Assembly (NCBI GenBank): GCA_011524785.1
Contig: WTJQ01000276.1
Span: forward strand, 1-8,912
Source: Planctomycetota bacterium
GTDB lineage: Bacteria > Planctomycetota > UBA1135 > GCA-002686595
Direction: 5' to 3'
DNA: 8,912 nt
The notes beneath the pieces were generated by a model. It saw only the letters and a program-made list of their open reading frames with translations. It was not told where the DNA came from and did no database searches. Positions 1 through 6,465 of this stretch are shown here, piece after piece; the first letter of the stretch is position 1; each line of letters starts with the position of its first letter. A program made the position numbers and the translations under genes.

Positions 1-245
1 GTCGAGAGGCTCGCGCGCGTGCCCACGCTCGCGGTCCAGCGGAACCACACGTCGCGCTCGATCTGGGCCGTTCCGGCAGCGCTGCACAGGGGGTCGAGGA
101 TCCCGTCGGTCGTTGCAGTCGTGTTGTCGAAGGCGAAGGTCCCCGACCCGGCGATCGGAGTCGCCAGGGAGCAGTCGTCCGCGCCCTGGGCGCGGAGTGA
201 CCCGGTCAGTCCGAGGGCGAGGAGGATGGAGAGGGAGGGGTGCAT
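1..245 (-). CDS. Secreted protein with PPC-like N-terminus, 3' end cut by the window edge
   Basis: The frame is open from an ATG at 245 to the left edge and gives the first 81 residues. It starts with a hydrophobic signal peptide (about residues 1-19, MHPSLSILLALGLTGSLRA) with likely signal peptidase I cleavage after Ala19, just before QGADDCS. After that come a Thr/Gly-rich stretch, Cys54 and a D-V-W-F-R-W-T motif at residues 65-71. The same layout (cleavage, QG-DDC, single Cys, D-x-W-F-x-x-T) occurs in the lectin-domain protein encoded upstream at 494-1804, so the two look like paralogues or at least share this module. In that protein the module resembles a PPC (pre-peptidase C-terminal) beta domain. 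The product is presumably secreted or at the cell surface. The C-terminal domains lie outside the window, so its function cannot be stated. No good Shine-Dalgarno is visible. The start is supported by the signal peptide beginning directly at this ATG. Confidence 0.8.
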   Translation of the reverse strand, partial: MHPSLSILLALGLTGSLRAQGADDCSLATPIAGSGTFAFDNTTATTDGILDPLCSAAGTAQIERDVWFRWTASVGTRASLS

Positions 246-349
246 GGAGAGCCCTTGGGCCTGCCTCACAAGTACCACGGCGGCCGACCAGCGCAAGGGC
301 GCGGGCTCGACCTCCAGCCCCGACGGCCCAGCCTTGCACAGGCCTCCGC

Positions 350-367
350 TCGGGCAGGTCTGCCCGA
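350..367. promoter_or_regulatory. 18-bp dyad, candidate operator
   Basis: TCGGGCAG-GT-CTGCCCGA is a perfect inverted repeat with 8-bp arms and a 2-bp centre, about 105 bp upstream of the start codon at 245. A further half-site, TCGGGCA, lies at 378-384. The 2-base centre is too short for a stable RNA hairpin, so a binding site for a dimeric regulator of the truncated secreted gene is more plausible than a terminator. GC-rich DNA yields such palindromes by chance more often than AT-rich DNA, so this is only a candidate. Confidence 0.35.
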
Positions 368-437
368 TGTTGATCGGTCGGGCAAGGGGGCACGCTCAGC
401 GCGGGTTCGCGGCCCCACTTCCATGCGCCCGAATGAG

Positions 438-472
438 CGCGGGGCGAGGCGCTCGTCGCACCTCGCCCCGCG
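438..472 (-). terminator. GC-rich 12-bp hairpin downstream of the lectin-domain gene
   Basis: The arms 438-449 (CGCGGGGCGAGG) and 461-472 (CCTCGCCCCGCG) are perfectly complementary and enclose an 11-base loop. The hairpin begins about 21 bases after the stop codon of the lectin gene (494-496) on the minus strand, where a transcription terminator is expected. There is no clear U-tract after the stem, so it is not a textbook intrinsic terminator. It may work as a strong RNA 3'-end stabiliser or in a Rho-assisted way. It separates the lectin gene from the next gene on the same strand, which suggests separate transcripts. Confidence 0.6.
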
Positions 473-493
473 GAAGCCGTGGAGGCCCCGGTC

Positions 494-1804
494 TCAGAAC
501 GTGACCGAGACCCCGTCCGAGAAGTTCGAGGTCCCGCCGACGTCCCGGTACCACAGCTGGAAGTTCCAGGTCGCTCCGGAGACGATCACGCCGCCCGGAG
601 GCGTCGGCAGCACCGCCAGCACGTCGAAGCCCGAGCCCACCGTGCTGGTGCCCGCGAGGTTCTGGAAGACCCCGGCAGCGTCGAACTTGCCGATCGAGTT
701 CAGGCCCGGGCCGGCGGTCGTGGTGTAGCGCCCGATCGGGGCGGACAGGCACAGCAGCCCGTCACTGACGGGGATGCCTGAAGGGATGTTGGCGGCCGCC
801 ACGAGGAAGATCCCGAACTGGTCGAAGGGGCCGCCCTCCGCCTCGAGGTGATAGACCCCCGCGCCGCTCTGGTCCGAGCTGGCCAGGGTCACCGGGTTGC
901 CCGTGGAGTTCGGGTTGGCGGGCGAGCAGAACAGGGCCGGTCCGCCGCCCCCGTCGAACTCGACGATGTAGCTGTTCGTCCAGGCGTTGAAGGACTGGAT
1001 GTCGTTCCACTCCCCGTTCCCGAACATCTCGGCGGTGTTCTCGCCAGCCGGGTTGTCGTTCGGCTCGCCCGCGGCCCAGTTGTCGAAGGTGAAGGCCTCG
1101 CCGGTGACCCACTCCCAGCCGCCAGTCGGCTCGGAGTAGGAGGACGAGGACGTGTTCTGGTACAGCCCGATCCAGGGCCGAGTCACGCTCAGGTTGCCCA
1201 TGATCCAGTCGAGCTCGGCCTGGTCCCGGATCGTGACGAGGTGCCCGGTGAAGCTGCCGAAGGTCATGGACTCGGCCGCGGCTCGCGCGGTGTCCCAGTC
1301 CGTGGCCTGGTTCACGACGTAGTAGGCGTGCCCGTTGTTCGGGTTCACGACCGGGGCGTCGATGGAGATCTGCAGGTCGGAGAGCCCGACGATGCCGGCG
1401 TCCCAGGTCTCGATCTGCACGAGGTAGGACTGCCCCGCTGTCAGGCCGACGGTCAGGTTCGAGGCCCAGTTGGTCCCGTTGCTCATGGCACACGCATCGT
1501 CGTTGCCGGCGATGCAGATACCGCCACACGCGCTGCCATCGAACACGCGGATGATCGTGTCGAAGTCGCTCCCGCAGGTCTCGAAGACGTGGACGTCCGA
1601 CGTGGCGGGCGTATACGTGAACCAGATGTCCTCGAAGCCGTCGCGCGAGACGCAGGACCCGTCGTAGTAGAAGGAGTCACTGAAGCCCGTCAGGTCGAAG
1701 GGGTTCGAGCCGAGGTTGGCCGTGAGCGGCGCCGAGCAGTCGTCGCCCTGGGCCTGGGTGGCCCCGGCGAGGAGGAGGAGAGTGGGGAGGAGGAGGAGTC
1801 GCAT
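494..1804 (-). CDS. Secreted PPC-like / C-type lectin domain protein
   Basis: This 436-residue protein has four parts. Residues 1-18 are a Leu-rich signal peptide with likely cleavage after GATQA, leaving QGDDC. Residues about 21-148 resemble a PPC beta domain (D-I-W-F-T-Y-T at 59-65, FDTIIRVFDG at 81-90, NDDACA at 101-106, YLVQIETWD at 127-135). Residues about 157-283 are a C-type lectin domain: a WDTARAAAE helix, GHLVTIRDQAELDWI, WIGLYQ at 211-216, GWEWVTGE, E-P-N at 247-249 and W-N-D at 266-268. In the family, EPN and WND are calcium-coordinating and typical of mannose-type sugar binding. Residues about 292-436 start FCSPANPNSTG and end FQLWYRD ... NFSDGVSVTF, a beta-rich C-terminal module that I associate with secreted planctomycete proteins. 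The lectin domain contains no cysteine, unlike typical animal members. The likely role is binding glycans or a matrix outside the cell, with no catalytic motif visible. No strong Shine-Dalgarno precedes the ATG. The signal peptide fixes the start. Confidence 0.88.
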   Translation of the reverse strand: MRLLLLPTLLLLAGATQAQGDDCSAPLTANLGSNPFDLTGFSDSFYYDGSCVSRDGFEDIWFTYTPATSDVHVFETCGSDFDTIIRVFDGSACGGICIAGNDDACAMSNGTNWASNLTVGLTAGQSYLVQIETWDAGIVGLSDLQISIDAPVVNPNNGHAYYVVNQATDWDTARAAAESMTFGSFTGHLVTIRDQAELDWIMGNLSVTRPWIGLYQNTSSSSYSEPTGGWEWVTGEAFTFDNWAAGEPNDNPAGENTAEMFGNGEWNDIQSFNAWTNSYIVEFDGGGGPALFCSPANPNSTGNPVTLASSDQSGAGVYHLEAEGGPFDQFGIFLVAAANIPSGIPVSDGLLCLSAPIGRYTTTAGPGLNSIGKFDAAGVFQNLAGTSTVGSGFDVLAVLPTPPGGVIVSGATWNFQLWYRDVGGTSNFSDGVSVTF

Positions 1805-1846
1805 GGTCTGGCGATGGCTGGAGGCCTCTCAATGGATACCACGCCT

Positions 1847-1871
1847 GGCTCAGGACGACCCGTAATGAGCC
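1847..1871 (-). terminator. Weak hairpin after the lactonase gene
   Basis: GGCTCA (1847-1852) and TGAGCC (1866-1871) form a 6-bp stem around a 13-base loop, about 25 bases past the lactonase stop codon on the minus strand. There is no U-tract. It could mark the end of the lactonase transcript, but a stem this short is expected by chance fairly often. The lactonase and lectin genes, 92 bp apart on the same strand, may still be co-transcribed. Confidence 0.2.
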
Positions 1872-1896
1872 TGTCCGGGCCTCGAAGGCGGGGCGA

Positions 1897-2796
1897 TCAG
1901 GGCAGGAGCACCCTCAGCAGCCGGCTGCGCGCCGTGACGAACAGCACGCCGGGCTCCGGTCCGAGACACACGTTCGTGGGGGCCTCGGGCAGGGGGATCG
2001 AGCCCAGGATCGCGCCATCGGGCCCCAGCAGCACGAGCCCCTCGCGCGCCGTGGTCCAGATCCAGCCCTCGGGCGTGACGCACATGCCGTCGCAGAGGGA
2101 CTCGGTCTCCCACAGGGGCTCGGGGTCGAGGCCCGTGGCGGTCACGCGGTAGGCCCGCACCTTGGCGGGGCCCTCTCGCAGCGCCTCTACGGGGTGGGAC
2201 GGGTGCCCGCCGGTGTCCGCGACGTACAGGGTGGCACCGTCCGGGGAGAGGGCGACCCCGTTGGGCATGCACAGGCCGTCGAGCAGCAGGTCGACCGTGC
2301 CGTCCGCGGGGTCCAGCCGGTAGACCCCGTTGAAGGGGAGCTCGCGCCCCTCGGTCTGACCCGGCAGCCCCCAGGGGGGATCGGTGAACCAGAGCACGCC
2401 GTCGTCGCCCTCGACGACGTCGTTGGGGGAGTTGAAGCGACGCCCGTCGTAGCGATCCGCCAGGACCGTGAGGGTGCCGTCGGGCTCCTCGCGCACGAGG
2501 TCGCGCGCCCCGTGACGACAGGTCAGCAGCGCGCCGCTCGCGGAGAGCAGGTTGCCGTTGGGCTGAGGGGCCTCGCGGAGGAGTTCGACGCCGCCGGCCT
2601 CGCTCCACAGGAGCAGCCGGCCGGCGGGGATGTCGCTGAAGACGAGGGCGTTCCTCCCGGGCAGCCACGCAGGCCCCTCGGTGAAGCGGAGGTCCGTGGC
2701 GAGGGTCTCGACGGTGGCCGTCGACAGGTCGGGCGGGGTGGGGGCGTCCGGACCGATGCAGGCCCCGAGCAGTCCCAGGAGGAGGAAGCAGCGCAT
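1897..2796 (-). CDS. SMP-30/gluconolactonase family lipoprotein
   Basis: This 299-residue protein belongs to the SMP-30/gluconolactonase/LRE beta-propeller family, whose members hydrolyse sugar lactones (for example glucono-1,5-lactone to gluconate) or related esters with a divalent metal. Family signatures in order are R-F-T-E-G-P-A-W (metal ligand Glu40), F-N-S-P-N-D-V-V (Asn125/Asp126), M-P-N-G-V-A-L-S-P-D-G (Asn179) and L-C-D-G-M-C (Asp236). Together these give the expected Glu/Asn/Asn/Asp metal site. The N-terminus MRCFLLLGLLGAC has a lipobox-like LGAC with Cys13, followed by a Pro/Asp linker, so the enzyme is probably an exported lipoprotein. The ATG is preceded by GTGGAG with a 4-base spacer, a modest Shine-Dalgarno. 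It is divergent from the helical-repeat gene across 62 bp. The length fits the family. The exact substrate is unknown. It could equally act on another lactone. Confidence 0.88.
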   Translation of the reverse strand: MRCFLLLGLLGACIGPDAPTPPDLSTATVETLATDLRFTEGPAWLPGRNALVFSDIPAGRLLLWSEAGGVELLREAPQPNGNLLSASGALLTCRHGARDLVREEPDGTLTVLADRYDGRRFNSPNDVVEGDDGVLWFTDPPWGLPGQTEGRELPFNGVYRLDPADGTVDLLLDGLCMPNGVALSPDGATLYVADTGGHPSHPVEALREGPAKVRAYRVTATGLDPEPLWETESLCDGMCVTPEGWIWTTAREGLVLLGPDGAILGSIPLPEAPTNVCLGPEPGVLFVTARSRLLRVLLP

Positions 2797-2832
2797 GGGG
2801 GCTCCACTATGCCGAGCGGACGCTTGTTCGGC

Positions 2833-2842
2833 GCTCGCGAGC
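2833..2842. promoter_or_regulatory. Palindrome in the divergent intergenic region
   Basis: GCTCGCGAGC is a perfect 10-bp palindrome in the 62-bp gap between the divergent starts at 2796 (minus) and 2859 (plus). Both promoters must lie in or near this gap, so a shared operator is possible. No convincing -35/-10 pair is visible on either strand. Short CG-rich palindromes are common in such DNA, so the call is weak. Confidence 0.2.
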
Positions 2843-2858
2843 TTGCTCCTCTGACCAG

Positions 2859-4031
2859 ATGCCTCGCGGCTCCGCAGCTCGCCTGGGGGTCATCGCCCTC
2901 GCTCTTGTCCTCGCGCTCTCCCTGGGCTCCCTGATCGTGCCGGGGGCGGGTTCTCGTGCTGTTGGGTCCTTGTCCCTCGGTCACGACCCCCTCGTGCTCG
3001 CGGCGGAGCTCGAGGGGGGCGATCCGGTGGACCTCGGAGTGGGGACCGAGGAGGGATCCCAGGGCGGCACTCGAGAGCTCGTCGATCTGCCTGAGCCGCG
3101 GCGCGAGGGCCTGCTCGATCCAGACGCTCGACGCCTGCAGGCCGGCCTCACCCTCGGGCTCGCGAACGGTCTCGAGACCTGGCTGAAGGTCGAGGGGGCT
3201 GCGACCGAGTCGGTCCCGGAAGCGGACCCCCGGGACCAGAGGCACCGTCGCGTCGAGGACCTGGACTGGGCGACACTCCTCGACGAGCTCCGTGACGACG
3301 ACGTCCGCTGGAACGCGACCTATGCGGGCCGGGAGCTCCTGGACCGCTGTTGGGATGGCCGTATCTCGGAGGAGCAGTGGGCAGCGGCCGAGGCCCGGTT
3401 GGCTTCCGGGGATCGTCAGCAGGAGATCCTGGTCACGGGGCTCCTGATGCGCATGGTCACCCGGTCGGCGGAGCCTGGTCTTCCACCGCGACCCCTTCAT
3501 CCGGTGCTTCGCCAGCGCGCGCTCGCATGGCTCGACGGGTCTCCCTCAGTCGGTTTCTACTGCGCCCTGAACACGGGACGAGGTCTCGCAACCCGGGTGT
3601 GTATGATCCACGTGAGCGAGCTCCAAACTGAGCTTGGGACCATTGCCGGTCAGGTTGGACACCGGGCACGCTTCCGGGCGGCGTTCGTGCTGGGAGCCAC
3701 GGGCAGGACCGCCTGGAGCAAGACCGTGGGGGAGGCCCTCGTCCCACACCTGCGCTCGAACCGGATCCAGGGCGATGCCTGCATGGCGCTCCACGCCCTG
3801 AAGCAGCTCGGCCCGTTCGTCGCGCCGCAGCTTGCGCTGGCCCGGGCCGGCGCGGATCCGCAGCAGGCTCGCTGCATCGACGCTCTGCTGGCCGAGTGCG
3901 ATGAGATCGGCTCGGGCGCGTCCGTGGACCTGCGCGGCGTGAGCTGGAGGACTCGCTCTCCGCTGGAGCACTGGTCCTACGTCCCCGGCTGGGACTCGAC
4001 CCGCGTCGCGCCCTGGATCCGGAAGGACTGA
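2859..4031 (+). CDS. Membrane-anchored helical-repeat protein of unknown function
   Basis: I do not recognise this 390-residue protein. Residues about 9-28 form one hydrophobic segment after a basic start (MPRGSAARLG), either an uncleaved anchor or a signal peptide. Residues 50-135 are acidic and low in complexity, probably a linker. From about 136 to 350 the sequence is helix-rich with repeat-like units: LDWATLLDELRDDDVRWNATYAGRELLDRCW, then SEEQWAAAEARL, VLRQRALAWLDGS, HRARFRAAFVLGATGRTAW, and GDACMALHALKQLGPFVAPQLALA. These resemble HEAT/ARM-type repeats, which usually mediate protein contacts. The last 35 residues are rich in Trp and Tyr (W363, W372, Y374, W378, W386). No catalytic motif is visible. 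The ATG has no evident Shine-Dalgarno, but the hydrophobic segment starts directly after it. It is divergent from the lactonase gene and convergent with the peptidase gene. A real gene is likely. The HEAT-like reading is inference. Confidence 0.72.
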   Translation: MPRGSAARLGVIALALVLALSLGSLIVPGAGSRAVGSLSLGHDPLVLAAELEGGDPVDLGVGTEEGSQGGTRELVDLPEPRREGLLDPDARRLQAGLTLGLANGLETWLKVEGAATESVPEADPRDQRHRRVEDLDWATLLDELRDDDVRWNATYAGRELLDRCWDGRISEEQWAAAEARLASGDRQQEILVTGLLMRMVTRSAEPGLPPRPLHPVLRQRALAWLDGSPSVGFYCALNTGRGLATRVCMIHVSELQTELGTIAGQVGHRARFRAAFVLGATGRTAWSKTVGEALVPHLRSNRIQGDACMALHALKQLGPFVAPQLALARAGADPQQARCIDALLAECDEIGSGASVDLRGVSWRTRSPLEHWSYVPGWDSTRVAPWIRKD

Positions 4032-4103
4032 CCCACCTTCCGGCGGACGACCTGCAACCGCTCTCTGATCTGCGCGTCTTCCCGGGTGGGTGGGGGAGGC
4101 GGT

Positions 4104-4129
4104 GGCCTACGCGCAGCCTCGCGCTGGCC
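4104..4129. terminator. Possible bidirectional hairpin between convergent genes
   Basis: GGCC-TA-CGCG-CAGCCT-CGCG-CT-GGCC forms two 4-bp stems separated by a 2x2 internal loop, with a 6-base apex. It lies in the 106-bp gap between the stop codons of the helical-repeat gene (4031) and the peptidase gene (4138), where termination on both strands is needed. There is no U-tract on either side and the stem is imperfect, so the support is mostly positional. Confidence 0.25.
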
Positions 4130-4137
4130 CCGACGCC

Positions 4138-6246
4138 CTACCGCAGCTGGGCCATGAGGAACCCCAGCTCCTCCGCCGCCTGCCGGACCAGCATGTGCAT
4201 GGGCCGTCCGGCCCCGTGCCCCGCGCGCTTCTCCACGCGGATCAGGATGGGTGCCTCCCCGGACTGGGCGTGCTGCAGCGCCGCCGCGTACTTGAAGCTG
4301 TGCAGGGGGACCACCCGGTCGTCCCGGGCCGCGGTGGTGACGAGGACCGGCGGGTAGGGCGCGTCGGTGCGGACGTTGTGGACCGGTGAGTACGCCAGCA
4401 GCGCGCGGAACTCGTCCGCGTCGTCGGCGGTCCCGTAGTCGCTCGCCCAGGCCCAGCCGATCGTGAACATGTGGTAGCGCAGCATGTCCATGACCCCGAC
4501 CGCGGGGATGGCAGCCCCGAACAGGTCCGGCCGCTGGTTGAGGACGGCGCCCACCAGGAGCCCGCCGTTGCTGCCCCCGCGCAGGCTCAGGTGCTCGGGG
4601 GAGGTCCAGCCGCTCGCGCAGAGGTGCTCGGCCGCGGCGATGAAGTCGTCGAAGACGTTCTGCTTCCGGAGCTTCGTGCCGGCCAGGTGCCACTCCTCGC
4701 CGTACTCCCCGCCGCCGCGCAGGTTGGCGACGGCGTACAGGCCGCCGGCGTCCAGCCACGCGATGGTCGAGGGGCTGAACCCCGGGGTCAGCGAGATGTT
4801 GAAGCCCCCGTAGCCGTAGAGGATCGTCGGCACGTCCCCCGTGGGCTCCACGTCCTTGCGATGCACGAGGAACATGGGGACCCGCGTGCCGTCCTTGCTG
4901 GTGACGAACACCTGCTCGGTGGTGTACGCCCCTGCATCGAAGTCGACCTCGGGCGCGCGCCACAGGGTGGCCTCCCCCGTGGCGACGTCCAGGCGGTAGA
5001 TGCCGCCGGGGTCCGTGTAGCTCGTGAACCGGAAGAAGGTCTCCGTGTCCTCGCGCTCCCCGCCGAAGCCGCCCACGGAGCCGATGCCCGGGAGCTCCAG
5101 CTCGCGCAGGAACGCACCCTCGAGGTCGTACTGGCGCACCACCGACTGCGCGTCGCGGAGGAACTCGGCGATCAGCGTGTTGCCCACCACGGAGACGCCC
5201 TCGAGGGTCTCCTCGCCCTCAGGGACCAGCTCCTCCCAGGCCGCGGGCTCGGGGTGGTTGCGGTCGATGCGGACCACGCGCTTGCGGGGAGCGTCGAGGT
5301 CGGTGACGAAGGTGAAGCGGTCCCCGTCCGACAGGAGCATCGAGAAGTCCGCGACGAGGTCGGGCACCAGCTCCTCGACGGGCTGCTCGGGGTGCTGGAG
5401 GCTCTTGAGGAACACGCGGTTGCGCGGATCGGTCCCCTGGCGGATCGAGAGGACCAGCCAGCTGCCGTCGTCCGTCACGCGGGCCCCGAAGCTCCACTCC
5501 GGGTGGTCGGGACGCTCGTAGACGACCTCGTCCTCGGACTGGGGCGTGCCGAGGCGGTGGAAGCAGAGCTTGGGCGCACGGTTGACCTCGAGGAGGGCAT
5601 CGCCCTCCGGCTCCTCGTAGCGCGAGTAGAAGAAGCCGCTGCCGTCGTGCAGCCAGGCCGGCCGGCTGAACTTGATCCAGTCGAGCTGCTCGGGGAGGTC
5701 CTCGCCGCGCTCGACGTCGCGGATGCGCCAGACGTTCCAGTCGGAGCCGCCGTCCGCGATCCCGTAGGCCATGTAGCGCCCGTCCTTGCTGAACGAGGTC
5801 CCGGCGAGCGCCTTGGTGCCATCCTCGGAGAGCGCGTTGGGATCGAAGAGGACGCGCGCCTCTCCGTCGAGGGAGTCCATCGCCATCAGCACGCTCTGCG
5901 CCTGCATCCCGTCGTTGCGGGAGACGACCCAGCGGGGACCGCGCTTGCGGGGCATGCTGATGCGCTCGTAGTCCCACAGCGTGGTCAGCCGCTCCTCGAA
6001 GGCGGCGACCTCGGGCAGTCCGTCGAGGTAGCCGTGGGTGCGCTCGTTCTGGGCATCGATCCACGGCTCGAGACGGGCGTCCTCGGAGTCCTCCATCCAG
6101 CGGTAGGGGTCCGCGACCTCCACGCCGTGGAGCGTCTCGACCACGTCCTCCCGTGCCGTTGGCGGGAGCTCGGCCAGCGGAGCCGTCACGTGGCACGAGG
6201 AGGCGGCGGCGAGGAGGACGAGGAGGGCGCGGGGCTGGGGGACCAT
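4138..6246 (-). CDS. Prolyl oligopeptidase (S9A family), probable lipoprotein
   Basis: This 702-residue serine peptidase of the prolyl oligopeptidase family cleaves short peptides after proline. The N-terminal cap ([24 protein letters not shown], residues about 29-52) is the classic family start. A seven-bladed propeller spans roughly 90-430, and an alpha/beta-hydrolase domain closes it. The catalytic residues are visible: Ser559 in G-G-S-N-G-G, Asp642/643 in A-R-D-D-R-V-V-P and His677 in R-A-G-H-G-A-G. The length matches the usual 690-720. Residues 1-18 (hydrophobic [11 protein letters not shown]) look like a lipoprotein signal with Cys18, so the enzyme probably sits outside the cytoplasm, whereas many family members are cytosolic. 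The frame stays open far upstream, antisense to the sulfatase gene, but family homology begins just after this ATG and the signal peptide fixes it. GGAAGGAG lies 16 bases upstream, too far for an ideal Shine-Dalgarno. It is convergent with the helical-repeat gene and divergent from the sulfatase gene. Confidence 0.93.
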   Translation of the reverse strand: MVPQPRALLVLLAAASSCHVTAPLAELPPTAREDVVETLHGVEVADPYRWMEDSEDARLEPWIDAQNERTHGYLDGLPEVAAFEERLTTLWDYERISMPRKRGPRWVVSRNDGMQAQSVLMAMDSLDGEARVLFDPNALSEDGTKALAGTSFSKDGRYMAYGIADGGSDWNVWRIRDVERGEDLPEQLDWIKFSRPAWLHDGSGFFYSRYEEPEGDALLEVNRAPKLCFHRLGTPQSEDEVVYERPDHPEWSFGARVTDDGSWLVLSIRQGTDPRNRVFLKSLQHPEQPVEELVPDLVADFSMLLSDGDRFTFVTDLDAPRKRVVRIDRNHPEPAAWEELVPEGEETLEGVSVVGNTLIAEFLRDAQSVVRQYDLEGAFLRELELPGIGSVGGFGGEREDTETFFRFTSYTDPGGIYRLDVATGEATLWRAPEVDFDAGAYTTEQVFVTSKDGTRVPMFLVHRKDVEPTGDVPTILYGYGGFNISLTPGFSPSTIAWLDAGGLYAVANLRGGGEYGEEWHLAGTKLRKQNVFDDFIAAAEHLCASGWTSPEHLSLRGGSNGGLLVGAVLNQRPDLFGAAIPAVGVMDMLRYHMFTIGWAWASDYGTADDADEFRALLAYSPVHNVRTDAPYPPVLVTTAARDDRVVPLHSFKYAAALQHAQSGEAPILIRVEKRAGHGAGRPMHMLVRQAAEELGFLMAQLR

Positions 6247-6465
6247 GGAGTGGAGGATAGGGCTCCTTCCAGGGCGGCATGGCTCGGGTGACGCTGGTGC
6301 TTGCAGTTCCCTTGCAGGGCGTTCGAAGGCTGGCTGGCCAGTGGGGGGAGAGCCACTCCCAACGCATGGGGGGCTGCTCGCGTCGCCGGGGCTCCAGGAA
6401 CGAGACCAACGGAGTCCGGAGGCGTTGTGGACCTGCGAGCCCCGACCGAAGATGGCCCTCTGAAC
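6247..6465. other. Divergent intergenic region between peptidase and sulfatase genes
   Basis: These 219 bp hold the upstream regions of two oppositely oriented genes. Plus-strand frames are open here, but the translation is Pro/Arg/Gly-rich with no domain, so I do not call a gene. Visible structure is a tandem CTTGCAG at 6300-6306 and 6311-6317 (11-bp period, about one helical turn) and a short inverted repeat AGTGG/CCACT near 6340-6357. No clear -35/-10 elements could be identified. Confidence 0.5.
6300..6317. repeat. Tandem CTTGCAG repeat, one helical turn apart
   Basis: Two identical 7-mers, CTTGCAG, lie at 6300-6306 and 6311-6317, separated by TTCC. They sit between the divergent peptidase and sulfatase start codons. 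The 11-bp spacing puts both copies on the same face of the helix, as seen for some regulator sites. With only two copies, chance is not excluded. Confidence 0.3.

Noticed and set aside
1769..1801. Purine-rich GGAGGAGGAG tract
   Set aside because: It is the reverse complement of Leu codons of the lectin protein's signal peptide. Similar tracts at about 6200-6235 and 2778-2788 have the same cause.
848..2152. 434-residue plus-strand open frame
   Set aside because: It is antisense to the lectin and lactonase genes, crosses their intergenic gap, and has no recognisable domain.
2523..3500. 325-residue minus-strand open frame overlapping the helical-repeat gene and the lactonase start
   Set aside because: It overlaps the 5' part of a well-supported lactonase gene in another frame and has no signal, domain or plausible start. 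The plus-strand frame here has a hydrophobic anchor and protein-like repeats.
4031..4091. ACCCACC / GGTGGGT inverted pair after the helical-repeat gene
   Set aside because: The 7-bp arms are separated by 47 bases, too far apart for a terminator and easily due to chance.
4471..6291. 606-residue plus-strand open frame
   Set aside because: It lies antisense to the peptidase. Its composition (Val, Glu, Gly, Ala, Arg, His) is the usual mirror of GC-rich coding sequence and shows no motif.
6301..6465. In-frame ATG upstream of the sulfatase adding 55 residues
   Set aside because: The added stretch is Gly/Ala/Pro/Arg-rich without features and would hide the signal peptide that starts at the ATG at 6466.
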